Assembly (NCBI GenBank): GCA_964393895.1
Contig: CAYMWP010000039.1
Span: forward strand, 1 to 31,730
DNA: 31,730 nt
Source of the DNA: B4-G1 sp964393895
GTDB lineage: Bacteria; Chloroflexota; Anaerolineae; B4-G1
Direction: 5' to 3'
Position 1 is the stretch's first letter; each line of letters starts with the position of its first letter. The translations under genes and the position numbers were made by a program. The notes below the pieces were generated by a model that was not told the DNA's origin, did not search any database, and saw only the letters and a list, made by a program, of their open reading frames with translations. Shown in pieces: positions 16,372 to 26,728 of the stretch.

Positions 16372-19300
16372 TCAGAGTTTCCTCCGCTTCGTCACCGCCC
16401 AGACCCGCACCGGCTCCGCCTTGCCCCGAATCTGCACCTCGCCCAGATCGGCAAACTCGAACTCCCCGCGGCGGCTGCCCAGCGCCTCGTAGGTCCACCC
16501 GCTGATGAGGATGTCGTGCTCGGAGTACACCTTGTTCAACGCTTCGATGCGCGAGGCCAAGTTGACCGTGTCGCCAATTACGGTGTATTCCTGCCGTTCC
16601 TCGGTCCCCACTGCTCCTGCCAGCGCCACTCCGGTATTGATTCCTACGCCGATGTGGATCGGTGCTTCACCTCGCTCGGCTAGTCTGGCGTTCAACGCCC
16701 TCAGGTTGGCCCGCATCTCTAACGCCGTCAGCACTGCCTGGTACGCGCTCTCTTGCAACTGTCGGGGGGCGCCGTAAATCACCAGCGTGCTATCGCCACC
16801 GAACTTGTTGACCGTGCCCGCGTGGCTCTGCGCCGCCTCTACCACCACCGGCAGATACTCGTTCAGCAGCGCCACCACCTCCTCCGGCGTGCTCCGCTCC
16901 GAGCGGGCGGTAAAGTCTCGGATGTCGCAGAACAGCACGCTCACCACCCGGTTCTCCCCCTCCAGCCGCACCTGCCCGCTGCGGATCGCCTCCGCCACCT
17001 CGCGGCTGACGAAACGTCCGAACACGTCGCGCAACCACTCCCGCTCGCGCAGGCCGACCACCATTTGATTGTAGGCGTTCGCCAGCAGCGCTAACTCATC
17101 TTTGGAATCAACGCGGAACTGCACCGTGAGATCGCCTTCCGCTACCCGGCGAGTATCAGCGGCCAATTGACGCACCGGCGCAGTGACCGCCCCGCCGATG
17201 GCCTGCGCCAGCAAGACGCCCGCCAGCACCGCGATCAACCCGGTCAACCGGAAGAGGTTGCGGCTCTCGTCCAAGAAAGTCTCGACCCGCTCGCGGCGCA
17301 CGGCCATGCGCAAGGCTCCAAGTCGCTCCCCATTCTGCCCTTTTCGCAGCGGCGTGGAGACTACCCAGACGTCGTCCTCGTGCCAGGTCGCCTCCTCAAT
17401 CTGGGTGTCTGATGGCGCGGAAACCACCTCGCCGATCAGGCCCAGTTGGTCGGAGAGGATGACCGTGCCGTCGTTATCCACCAGGGCGGAGTAGGCCAGG
17501 TCGCGGGTCTGTGCTTGCTCGGCGAGACCCTGCATCCGGGCCAGGTCGAGCCCTTCCGCCGCATCAAACAGGGCGTCAAAGTCAGACAAGCGCTCGAAAG
17601 AGACGTCCTCAGGCAATTCCAGGTCAAAACTTTCAGAGACAGCCTGGCCGATCCACTCGGCGGAAGCCACCAGGCCATCTTTGAGGGTGTCCTCGATGTG
17701 GCGGCGCTCGATGGGGATGGCGACCACTTGGAGGACGCCGACCATCAGGGCGATGATCAACACCATGGCAGCGGTTAGTTTGTTCCGAAGGGAGAAACGA
17801 GAGAGGAACGTGGAAGCGTGAGAGTATGGGAGGTATTCTCCCTGGGCGACTCTGGCGGCGCGGTCGGCCAGTCGCCAGGTCGCACGGGCCAGCGGCGTGG
17901 CCAGACCCCAACTGACCGCCACGCCGAAGAGGAGGATGGCGACGCCAACGATTCCCAGCTTGTTGCGCAGCCTGCTCAAAAAGTCCTGCATCTCTCTCGT
18001 GTCAACCGTCAAGCGCACCGAGCCGACCAGCAGGCCATCGTCGTTGCGCACCGGGGCGCTGGCGTGCATCAGCCACTCGCCATCCTCGCGCTCCGAGTAG
18101 ACGTCTGCCTCATCGTGCGCCCTCAGTTCGGGCGCCAAGGTACCGATCTCGCGGGTGTCCAGGCCGATGATCACCACGTCGTCCCGGTCGGCGATGACGA
18201 AATCGACCAGGCCGTTGGCCGTCATGTCGTCCACCAGCGACTCGAATTGCAGCAGGGCGTCGGCATCAAAGTCAAAGGCCTGGCCCGTGGTGAGCGTATC
18301 AAAGTCGAGCGTCTCGGCGTCGTCCGGCAGGCCGAGTTCGATCATCCCGGCGTTCCAGGTGACCATGGTGCGCAGCGCGTCGTGCATCTGCTCCTTGATG
18401 CGGGTGCGGGCGTGAGTCGTGACCACTGCGATCAATCCCACCAGCACGAGCGTCATCAAGGTCGCCGTGCCGAGCGCGAAGCGCGTGCGGATGGAGCCTC
18501 GGCTCAGCAAGCCCGCCGGAGAAATCAGGTTTTTTCCGAAAACCCTGGTTTCTTGTCGCGCCGGCTCCATCGTCTCGATGGCGGATCCGCGCAGGATGGA
18601 GCGCGCCGGCAGCCAGGCCGCCCCGGCGCTGATAAACGGTGCCGCAATCAGCCCCACCAGCCCGTTGACCAGCGCCGGCTGTACCGAGCGCCATGCCGCG
18701 CCCCACAAGTCCAGGTCGGGCACGCCCCAACTGTTGCCGCCGTAGGTCACGACGATGATCACGACGACGCCCACGCCGACCACCAGCCCCAGCCCGCCGC
18801 CGATCACGCCCATCAGCGCCGCCTCGCCCGTCACGACACGCATCACCTGTCGTCGCGTCGCGCCGACGGCCCGCAGCAACCCCAGCTCGCGCCGCCGCTC
18901 CGCCACGCTCATCATCGTGGTGTTGACCACGCCCAGCGCCGCCGCCAGGATCGCCAGCAGGAGCAGCGCGTTGAGCATGTCTGGCATCACTTCCAACACC
19001 TTGACCTGAGCCTCGTACATCGCCTCGGGTTCTATGAGATAAACGCCAGGATAGCGTTCCAAAAAGTCCAAGAGATCGGCTCTCAGTTGGTCGCGGTCGG
19101 CGCCAGGTTGGGGAACCACGTGTATCAGGAATGGCTCGGTGACGGAAAAAACGTCCTTGGCGGCCAGACTAACGATGGAGGAGTTGACAAAAGTTCGCCC
19201 GATGCCCGCCAGGGTGCACCGGATCGGGCCGTCCTTGCCGGTGACCTCGAACGTCTCGCCGACGGAGACGTTGTTCCGACTGGCGATCATAGGCGGCGCC

Positions 19301-22300
19301 AGGACGCCGCACCCGGTCTCCATAATCGGCATGGCGGTCTCCCAATCCCCCTCGATAAAATCAAAAAATACATCGCCAGAGAACTGCACATCGTGGGGAT
19401 CGGCGACCAGGGAAAAGTAGCTAGAGCTGAAGAAAGAGAGTTCGGGCACGATCACGAACCGCCACTCGTCCATCACCCGCGCCCGATCTCCGACGGCCTG
19501 GGGCAGCTCGGCGATCAGCTCCGGCGGCAGCGCGATGTGCTCCAGGTCGGCATAGGCCGCCATCCCCTTCGAGACGTCGAAGGGGGAGACGATCAAGGCG
19601 CGCAGTCGCTCGAAACTCACCAGGGTGGGGATCAATAACTCGTCTCCCGCCAGATGGATAAAACCGGTCATACCGATGATCATCGTCAGGCCCACGACCA
19701 GCGTCATGATGGTCAGCGTGACGCGCCCGCGTCCGCGCCGCAGGTTGTCGGCCATCAGCCGCCCGGTCGCGCCCCAGAGCCGCGTGAGCGGACCGCGCGT
19801 CCAGCGTCCCAGCCCGCCGATCAACGATGGGGCAATCAAGCCCCAGCCCACCAGCCAGATCAGCACAAAGGCGCCCGTCAGGGTCTGGTCCCAGGGGTAC
19901 TCGACCCACTCACCCGGCGGCGCGACGGCGAGGCAGGCGGACAGAACGGCGACCATCAGCACACCTAGAAACCAGGTTTTTCGGAAAAAACCTGGTTTCT
20001 CTAACACGTGAGATTCTTCTCGCAGAGCGACCAGGGGCGAGACGCGCGCCGCCTGCCAGGCCGGAACCAGCGCCGAGAGGAGGGCGATCCCCATACCCAG
20101 AACCGTCGCCAGCAGCAAGCTGGAAAGGGAGGGGTTGCTGGTGGAGAACACGAACACCCCTTCGCCCAGGATGACCTTCATCAGGGCGATGGTCCCTTTT
20201 CCGAGCAGCGGCCCGGCGACCAGACCGAACAGCGTTCCCAGTCCGCCGACGGCGAGTGATTCTACCAGCACCAATCGTAATACCTGGCGGCGCGTCATCC
20301 CCAGCGCGCGGAGCGCGCCGATCTGCCGCCGTCGCTGCGTCACCGCCATGGCAAAGGCGTTAAAGATCAGGAACCCCGCCGCCAGCGTGATCCCCACACC
20401 CACCATCTGGAGCGTCGCGCCAAGCTGTTCGAGCAGGCCGGTCATAAACTTTTGGGCATCCCCCGAACCGGCCAGCGAGTTGAGGAGGGCGGCGCTGATG
20501 ACGTCGGCGGCGACGACCGTCGCCGCCCCCAACGCCACTGCCAGCGCGCTCAAGGTGGTGCGCAACCGGTGCTGCGCCAGGTTGCGCAGGGCCAAAAAGC
20601 TCAATGAGCGCAAGAAACCAGGTTTTTTCTGAAAAACCTGGTTTCTCTCAGCTTCCATCGTCTCGATGGCCGAGCCGCGCAGGATGGAGCGCACCGGCAG
20701 CCAGGCCGCACCGGCGCTGACGAGCGGGGCCGCGAGCAAGCCTACCAATCCGGTCAACAGAGCGGGGCGCGTCGCCTCCCAGGCCGCGCGCCACAGAGGG
20801 AAATCGGCAATACCCATACTCTTGCCGCCGGTCGCCAGCGCGTAAATCAGGCTGACCCCGCCTCCCGCCACCAGGCCCAGCAGGCCGCCGATGAATCCGA
20901 CCAGCGCGGCCTCGCCGATCACAACCGCCGTCGTCTGCTGCCGCGTCGCTCCGACCGCCCGCAGCAATCCCAACTCGCGCCGCCGCTCGGCCACGCTCAT
21001 CGCCGTCGTGTTGACCACGCCCATCGCTGCGGCCAGCACGGCCAGCATCAACAGGACGCTCATCAGGGAGACCATCAGGTCGCCGCTGGCCGAAAAGGCA
21101 GTGCGGGTGTCGCCCGATTCGCCCATCAGGACGCCGTGCTCCTCCGCCAGGGCCGCGAGTTCGGCTTCAAACCTGTCTCTATCTGTGCCGGGCAGCGGGA
21201 AGAAGAGCAGGGCGGCGGGGCGAGTGACGTCGAAAGCCTCTTTGGCCGCCGGGCTGATGAAGGAAGCCGGGTGATAGCCGCCCGCGCCAATCCCGGCCAC
21301 CGTACACTCGATGGGATGCGCGACCGCTTGCAGGGTGATCGCGTCCCCGATGCCGACCCCGTTTCGGGCTGCGACGCCGGGATGGAGCAGCAGCCCGCAG
21401 CCCGCTTCCATCACCGGACGGGTGGCGCTCCAATCCCCCTCGACAAAGGTATAGAACCGGCCGCGGCTCAACGTGTCCAGGTCGTAGATGAAGGAAGGAT
21501 AATTGGGCATCAGCGCACCGATTTCGGGCGCGATCACGGCGTACCCCTCGCCCACCTCGGCGCGTCCCTCCGCCAGAGCGTAAAAGTCCGCCAGCGATTC
21601 TTGGTCCAGGAGCAGGGTCTCCAGGTCGAACTGGGACACTTCGCGCATCAGGTTGTCGCTGCTCGATAGATCGAAAGGCACGACGATCAGAGCTTGTTCG
21701 GCCAGTGCGCCCTCCGTCAGGTACTCGAACAGCACCGTGAACGTGAAGGCGACGATGCCGGTCATGCTGACGATCATCGTCAGGCTTACCGTGAACGCGA
21801 GCACCGTCAGCGTCACCCGCCGCCGCCCGCGCCGCAGGTTATCGGCGGCCAACCGCCCCACCGCGCCGGCCGGACGGGCGAGCAGCCTCCGCGCCGCCTG
21901 CCCCATCCAGCCGATCAGCGCCGGTAAGATCAGCAGCAGTCCGACCAGCCACAGAATCGAGAGCGCGAGGGGCACGACCACGTCCCAGGGGGGCAGCGTC
22001 CATGCGCCAGGGGGAGCCACGACGAGGTAGAGCGCGAGGCCGGTGACGATGAGCAGACCCGGAAGCCAGGTTCTCGTAGAAACCAGGTTCTTTCCGAAAG
22101 ACATGGTTTCTTCTGCGCGCAGCGCCGCCAGTGGGGAGATGCGCGTCGCCCGGCGGGCCGGAGCGAGCACCGCGAGCAGCGTGATGCCTACTCCCATCAC
22201 AACGGCCAACGCTAAACTGCCGGGTGACGCGCTACCCCGGCCGGTCTCGATACCCATGCTACGCGTCAGCGCCAAAAGCCCGTTGCCAAGCAGCGGCCCG

Positions 22301-25300
22301 GCGAGCAGTCCCGCCAGCGTGCCCGCGCCGCCGGTCAGCAGCGCCTCGACCAGGAGCAGGCGCATCACGCCGCTTCGCTTACAGCCGCGCGTCATGCCCA
22401 GCGCACGCAGCCCGCCGATCTGCCGCCTCCGCTGTGTGACCGACATGGCAAAGCCGTTCAGGATCACGAAACCGGCCACCAGCAGAATGACCAGGCCGAC
22501 CGCGTCGAGGCTGGCTTCGAACAAGTCCGTCATCCAAGCCGTGGCGTCTTTGGTCGCCTCCGCCGCCCGGACGCCGGCCCGCACGCCATCGCTGGCTACG
22601 TCAGCGGCGACCGTCATCGCCACGCCCAGCGCCACCGCCAGCGCGCTCAACGCCGTGCGCAGTCGGTGTTGGCTCAGGTTGCGCCAGGCCAGCGTCCAGG
22701 CCAGCGAGTGCGCCACACGGCGGCGACGGCGGCCCTCCGGTCGTTTGGCTCCCGCTGGCTTGAGCGCCACCCGCTCGCTGCGCGTGGCCTCGACCACGTC
22801 CATCGCTGCCGCTTGGCGGGCCGGGTAGTAGGCGGCCAGCGCGGTGACCAATGGAGCAAAGATCAGCGAGGCTACGGCCAAGACGCCCACGTCGCCCAAC
22901 GCGGATAAAAATAATCCCCAGGTTGCCGCCCAGTCTGAGGGCACGCCCAGCGCTCCCCATCCATTGGGTGCGACGACGACCGTGTAGACCAACAGCATCA
23001 GCAAGCTGAGCGCAACGGCGACGACGACGGCTACCAGGCCTAGTGTGGCGGCCTCCACCACGATGGACTGGCGCACCTGTCGTTGCGTTGCGCCAACGGC
23101 CCGCAACAAGCCGATCTCATGCCCCCTTTCGGTCACGTTGATGACCATCGTGTTGACCACGCCAAACCCGGCCACGATCACAGCCACCAGCAGCAAAGCA
23201 TTGAGGAGCACTTGGAATTGCTCCATCATCTTTGAGATTTGGTCCACGGTGGATTCCATATCCATCACCACCGTCACGTTGGGGAAGGGCGCGGCGGCGT
23301 CTTTTACCTGCAAGCGGACAGCTTCAGAGTCCTGTCCATCAGGTATCTTGATGAGCAGCGAGAAGGCGCCATCCAGGTCAAAATAAGTCTCGCCATCCGC
23401 GTAGGGAAAGATGGGGCTGAACAGGGCGCTCCCGCCGATGCCAGCGACAGTGAAATCCACTTCGCCCCGGGACGTCTCCAGCGGGATGGTGTCGCCCACG
23501 CCGACGCCCAGCCGTTCCGCTGCCAGCGGTTGCAGTAACACGGCCCGACCGCGTTCCATCCACGCCAACGCCGTCGCGGAATCGCCTTCGAAGAACTCAA
23601 AGTTGCCGATACCCAGGTAGAAATCCGGGTCGACGAATATCCCCGTCGATAAGTTGCCACTTGGGACCGTGACCAGCTCGGATGAGACGGACGCGATCCC
23701 GGTCCGTCCCACGCCAATCACCCCTGTTTCGGCCAGGGATGAGATCGCATCAACTAGCTTTGGGTCGAGCGGTGGAAGCGCCGACATAACCTGATAGACG
23801 TTGTCTATGGAGAGTTCGCCCGACGCCATCATCCCCACCAGGTCGTTCATGATGGTCATATCCTCGTTGCTGGCGGCGGCGATGGTACCGATGCTGCCCT
23901 CGTAGAACATAGTCATCAGTCCGCTGCCGCCCATGATCGTGGTCAAGGCGGCGATCAATGCCCCGGCGGTCAACGCTGAGCGCAGTTTGTTGCGCGTCAG
24001 GCTGTCGGCTGCCAGGCGACCGATGGCGCCTAACCAGCGCACCAGGGCAGGTCGAATGAGCGCAGCCAATGGAGCGACCAGCGCTGGCAAGAGCAGCACC
24101 ATCGCGCCCAGCAGCAGGACAATCCCCACACCCACAACGGCCACGGCTATCCACAGGCTGGGACGCGCGATCAGCCCGTAAGCCGCCAGCGACGGCAGCA
24201 GGAGCGCCAGGAGCACCGCGCCCACATGCCCGCCATGGCGAACGTACCAACCGGAGGCGACTGTTTTCTGCGGGCGCAGAGCTGCCAGGGGGGAAACTCG
24301 GCTTGCCTGCCGGGCCGGCGCCAGCGCTCCCGCCACGGTCACCGCCAGCCCCACCAACGGGCTGGCGGTCAGGCCCCACCACGGTACGGCGAACGGCGCG
24401 TCATCCAGCGTGCCCATAGCGCGCATCACGCCCCAGGCCAGTCCGACGCCGACCAACAGGCCGAGCGCAGCCCCGACCAGGCCCAGCAGACCGGCCTCCG
24501 CCAGTACTATGCGTATGATCTGACGGCGGGTCATTCCCAAGGAGCGCAAGGCGCCGATCTCGCGCGTCCGCCCGGCGATGGACATTGTGAAGGCGTTCAG
24601 GATCACAAAGCCAGCAGCGAACAGAATGATGATCCCCACCATCGCCAGCCCGCCTTGAACTAGCACGACGTTGAAGGCAATCCCGCCGCCAAGCTCGGAG
24701 CGCACGACGGCCAAATCAGTCCCCAGAAGCTGGGCGAGGTCCGTCTGGGCTTGCTTCGCGTCCACGCCGGGGCGCAGTGCCACCTCGACCCGGTCGATCT
24801 GTTCCGGCGCGCCGCTCAGCTTCTGCGCCGCCTGCAACGGCACGTAGGCAGTGTCGGCATCACCCAACGCCGTGACGTCCTGCTCCAACCTGAGCCGACC
24901 CGACACGGTCAACGTCTCGCGGCGTCCGTCCGACTGGAGCGCGATTGTGTCCCCCACGTTCAATCCGTTATCAATGGCAACCGCCATCGGCAACACGATG
25001 GCGTCCGGTTCGTCGAGGAACGTGCCGCCCACCAGCTCTGGTGCGTGGATGGCCGCGTAGCTTTCCGGATCGACGCCGAGCAGCGTCAGTTCGCCAATCT
25101 GCGGATCAACACCTTTCGCCTCGACGCGCAGCGAGGGCGAGACGCGCTCGACGTCGGGGGAGACACGCAGCGTGTCCAAAACGGAGTCGTCGAAGGGCGC
25201 ACCGTCGCGGGAAAAGACCTCCAGGTCAATCTGCGGCCCCTCTTCGGCGAGCGCAGACGCGCTCTGCCCCGCCGCCTGCCCGACGATGGAGGCGGCCAGC

Positions 25301-25398
25301 ACCATCGCTACACCCAGCGTGATCGCCAGCGCGGTCAGGATGCTGCGCAGGGCGTGCGCGGTCAGATTGCGCCAGATGAGAGCGTTTATTGAACGCAT
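16372..25398 (-). CDS. Triple FtsX-pair ABC permease fused to sensor/HAMP modules and class III cyclase
   Basis: A single uninterrupted 3008-aa membrane protein. Six FtsX units form three pairs. Their signature helices lie near residues 253-295, 733-770, 965-1010, 1446-1496, 1666-1710 and 2139-2186 (for example REIGALRSLGMTRRQ, RELGLLRAVGATRRQ). Units 1, 2, 4 and 6 have a MacB_PCD-like outer domain, and units 3 and 5 keep only about 40 residues there. Residues about 2299-2527 form a membrane sensor with a HAMP-like exit, and 2530-2790 a second sensor with HAMP (PVRQLAADTRRVAEGDLTV). The cyclase (about 2815-2995) keeps the metal Asp in CDIRDFT, the Lys and Asp of NKFGGD, and GDTVNLASR with catalytic Asn and Arg, so it should make cAMP or cGMP. 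AGGAGG precedes the ATG. The ATPase gene lies just upstream. Typical FtsX permeases have one pair and about 800 aa. The exported substrate is unknown. Confidence 0.9.
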   Translation of the reverse strand: MRSINALIWRNLTAHALRSILTALAITLGVAMVLAASIVGQAAGQSASALAEEGPQIDLEVFSRDGAPFDDSVLDTLRVSPDVERVSPSLRVEAKGVDPQIGELTLLGVDPESYAAIHAPELVGGTFLDEPDAIVLPMAVAIDNGLNVGDTIALQSDGRRETLTVSGRLRLEQDVTALGDADTAYVPLQAAQKLSGAPEQIDRVEVALRPGVDAKQAQTDLAQLLGTDLAVVRSELGGGIAFNVVLVQGGLAMVGIIILFAAGFVILNAFTMSIAGRTREIGALRSLGMTRRQIIRIVLAEAGLLGLVGAALGLLVGVGLAWGVMRAMGTLDDAPFAVPWWGLTASPLVGLAVTVAGALAPARQASRVSPLAALRPQKTVASGWYVRHGGHVGAVLLALLLPSLAAYGLIARPSLWIAVAVVGVGIVLLLGAMVLLLPALVAPLAALIRPALVRWLGAIGRLAADSLTRNKLRSALTAGALIAALTTIMGGSGLMTMFYEGSIGTIAAASNEDMTIMNDLVGMMASGELSIDNVYQVMSALPPLDPKLVDAISSLAETGVIGVGRTGIASVSSELVTVPSGNLSTGIFVDPDFYLGIGNFEFFEGDSATALAWMERGRAVLLQPLAAERLGVGVGDTIPLETSRGEVDFTVAGIGGSALFSPIFPYADGETYFDLDGAFSLLIKIPDGQDSEAVRLQVKDAAAPFPNVTVVMDMESTVDQISKMMEQFQVLLNALLLVAVIVAGFGVVNTMVINVTERGHEIGLLRAVGATQRQVRQSIVVEAATLGLVAVVVAVALSLLMLLVYTVVVAPNGWGALGVPSDWAATWGLFLSALGDVGVLAVASLIFAPLVTALAAYYPARQAAAMDVVEATRSERVALKPAGAKRPEGRRRRRVAHSLAWTLAWRNLSQHRLRTALSALAVALGVAMTVAADVASDGVRAGVRAAEATKDATAWMTDLFEASLDAVGLVILLVAGFVILNGFAMSVTQRRRQIGGLRALGMTRGCKRSGVMRLLLVEALLTGGAGTLAGLLAGPLLGNGLLALTRSMGIETGRGSASPGSLALAVVMGVGITLLAVLAPARRATRISPLAALRAEETMSFGKNLVSTRTWLPGLLIVTGLALYLVVAPPGAWTLPPWDVVVPLALSILWLVGLLLILPALIGWMGQAARRLLARPAGAVGRLAADNLRRGRRRVTLTVLAFTVSLTMIVSMTGIVAFTFTVLFEYLTEGALAEQALIVVPFDLSSSDNLMREVSQFDLETLLLDQESLADFYALAEGRAEVGEGYAVIAPEIGALMPNYPSFIYDLDTLSRGRFYTFVEGDWSATRPVMEAGCGLLLHPGVAARNGVGIGDAITLQAVAHPIECTVAGIGAGGYHPASFISPAAKEAFDVTRPAALLFFPLPGTDRDRFEAELAALAEEHGVLMGESGDTRTAFSASGDLMVSLMSVLLMLAVLAAAMGVVNTTAMSVAERRRELGLLRAVGATRQQTTAVVIGEAALVGFIGGLLGLVAGGGVSLIYALATGGKSMGIADFPLWRAAWEATRPALLTGLVGLLAAPLVSAGAAWLPVRSILRGSAIETMEAERNQVFQKKPGFLRSLSFLALRNLAQHRLRTTLSALAVALGAATVVAADVISAALLNSLAGSGDAQKFMTGLLEQLGATLQMVGVGITLAAGFLIFNAFAMAVTQRRRQIGALRALGMTRRQVLRLVLVESLAVGGLGTLFGLVAGPLLGKGTIALMKVILGEGVFVFSTSNPSLSSLLLATVLGMGIALLSALVPAWQAARVSPLVALREESHVLEKPGFFRKTWFLGVLMVAVLSACLAVAPPGEWVEYPWDQTLTGAFVLIWLVGWGLIAPSLIGGLGRWTRGPLTRLWGATGRLMADNLRRGRGRVTLTIMTLVVGLTMIIGMTGFIHLAGDELLIPTLVSFERLRALIVSPFDVSKGMAAYADLEHIALPPELIAELPQAVGDRARVMDEWRFVIVPELSFFSSSYFSLVADPHDVQFSGDVFFDFIEGDWETAMPIMETGCGVLAPPMIASRNNVSVGETFEVTGKDGPIRCTLAGIGRTFVNSSIVSLAAKDVFSVTEPFLIHVVPQPGADRDQLRADLLDFLERYPGVYLIEPEAMYEAQVKVLEVMPDMLNALLLLAILAAALGVVNTTMMSVAERRRELGLLRAVGATRRQVMRVVTGEAALMGVIGGGLGLVVGVGVVVIIVVTYGGNSWGVPDLDLWGAAWRSVQPALVNGLVGLIAAPFISAGAAWLPARSILRGSAIETMEPARQETRVFGKNLISPAGLLSRGSIRTRFALGTATLMTLVLVGLIAVVTTHARTRIKEQMHDALRTMVTWNAGMIELGLPDDAETLDFDTLTTGQAFDFDADALLQFESLVDDMTANGLVDFVIADRDDVVIIGLDTREIGTLAPELRAHDEADVYSEREDGEWLMHASAPVRNDDGLLVGSVRLTVDTREMQDFLSRLRNKLGIVGVAILLFGVAVSWGLATPLARATWRLADRAARVAQGEYLPYSHASTFLSRFSLRNKLTAAMVLIIALMVGVLQVVAIPIERRHIEDTLKDGLVASAEWIGQAVSESFDLELPEDVSFERLSDFDALFDAAEGLDLARMQGLAEQAQTRDLAYSALVDNDGTVILSDQLGLIGEVVSAPSDTQIEEATWHEDDVWVVSTPLRKGQNGERLGALRMAVRRERVETFLDESRNLFRLTGLIAVLAGVLLAQAIGGAVTAPVRQLAADTRRVAEGDLTVQFRVDSKDELALLANAYNQMVVGLREREWLRDVFGRFVSREVAEAIRSGQVRLEGENRVVSVLFCDIRDFTARSERSTPEEVVALLNEYLPVVVEAAQSHAGTVNKFGGDSTLVIYGAPRQLQESAYQAVLTALEMRANLRALNARLAERGEAPIHIGVGINTGVALAGAVGTEERQEYTVIGDTVNLASRIEALNKVYSEHDILISGWTYEALGSRRGEFEFADLGEVQIRGKAEPVRVWAVTKRRKL
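18520..18553. repeat. 34-bp palindromic element a, in frame within the permease-cyclase gene
   Basis: AGAAATCAGG ... CCTGGTTTCT palindrome. It encodes ETRVFGKNLIS at about residues 2281-2293, in the linker between FtsX unit 6 and the first sensor. Confidence 0.85.
19967..20000. repeat. 34-bp palindromic element b, in frame within the permease-cyclase gene
   Basis: AGAAACCAGG ... CCTGGTTTCT palindrome. It encodes EKPGFFRKTWFL at about residues 1800-1811, just after the conserved SPLVALRE of FtsX unit 5. The reading frame through the palindrome differs from copies a, c and d. Confidence 0.88.
20613..20646. repeat. 34-bp palindromic element c, in frame within the permease-cyclase gene
   Basis: AGAAACCAGG ... 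CCTGGTTTCT palindrome. It encodes RNQVFQKKPGFL at about residues 1584-1596, between GSAIETMEAE of unit 4 and the start of unit 5. This is a third reading frame through the same repeat. Confidence 0.88.
22078..22111. repeat. 34-bp palindromic element d, in frame within the permease-cyclase gene
   Basis: AGAAACCAGG ... ATGGTTTCT palindrome, slightly diverged. It encodes ETMSFGKNLVS at about residues 1096-1107, just after SPLAALRAE of unit 3. It uses the same frame as copy a. A partial half-copy (GAAGCCAGGTTC) lies beside it at about 22062-22073. Confidence 0.8.
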
Positions 25399-25410
25399 AG
25401 GAGCCTCCTG

Positions 25411-25456
25411 AAACGTAATGCGTAAAACGTAATGATCACGTTTTACGTTTCACGTT

Positions 25457-25460
<4 letters not shown>
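25411..25460. repeat. Palindromic ACGTTTTAC repeat cluster overlapping a stop codon
   Basis: GTAAAACGT (25422-25430) pairs with ACGTTTTAC (25438-25446), a 9-bp perfect stem. A second ACGTTTTAC at 25452-25460 contains the TAA stop of the ATPase gene. Lying between the ATPase and permease genes, the hairpin may tune their relative expression. Confidence 0.6.
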
Positions 25461-26200
<740 letters not shown>

Positions 26201-26683
26201 AAGATTCACCTCCCTGGTGTAAGATTAGAGATTGGGAACTCGAAATTATCCTAGTTCTCGAGTTACTACTACTCAGCCTGACTAGCATAGACCGTTTCTC
26301 AGGCTTCCTAGCCCCAATACGGTTTATTTACCCAAATTTGGCCCAAATTAGCAGCTCAATGCTCATAGCGCCGTAACTTGACAACGAAGCAGTAATGGGC
26401 CATCCTGTTTGATGTTCCAACAGCAATCCCCGTTATCATGGCATAGTCTACCATAAAACAGAACCAGCACCAACTATACTATACGCCCCGCGCCCCCCTG
26501 TCAGCGCTGGGGGAAGTTCAGTCAGTTGGACGTTTTTCGCCCCCCTGTCAAGAGCCGCCCGAGATGGGCTACCCATGTGCGGGTCATGTAGGCCACTTTG
26601 ATCGAGAGAGTCGTGTTCTGAGAAAAGGCGTAGTATTACAGCGCAAAGTTGCGTTTACCTGATTTGACCAGATACGAAAAGAC
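26201..26683. other. Intergenic region upstream of the ATPase, with short repeats
   Basis: No gene is supported. There are two small hairpins, AACTCGA/TCGAGTT (about 26239-26266) and AGCCTGA/TCAGGCT (about 26276-26307). A 13-bp direct repeat CGCCCCCCTGTCA lies at 26491-26503 and 26538-26550. A minus-strand GATAAT near 26247 could be a -10 for the ATPase but lacks a -35. The region abuts insertion-sequence relics and may itself be decayed mobile DNA. Confidence 0.4.
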
Positions 26684-26728
26684 ATGGTATCGTTCTCCCA
26701 AGACCAAAACGGGAACGGAGACGAGACC

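Noticed and set aside
17818..19638. 606-codon plus-strand frame opposite the permease-cyclase gene
   Set aside because: Its translation is His/Arg/Gln-rich low-complexity text with no domain, while the minus-strand frame has clear motifs throughout.
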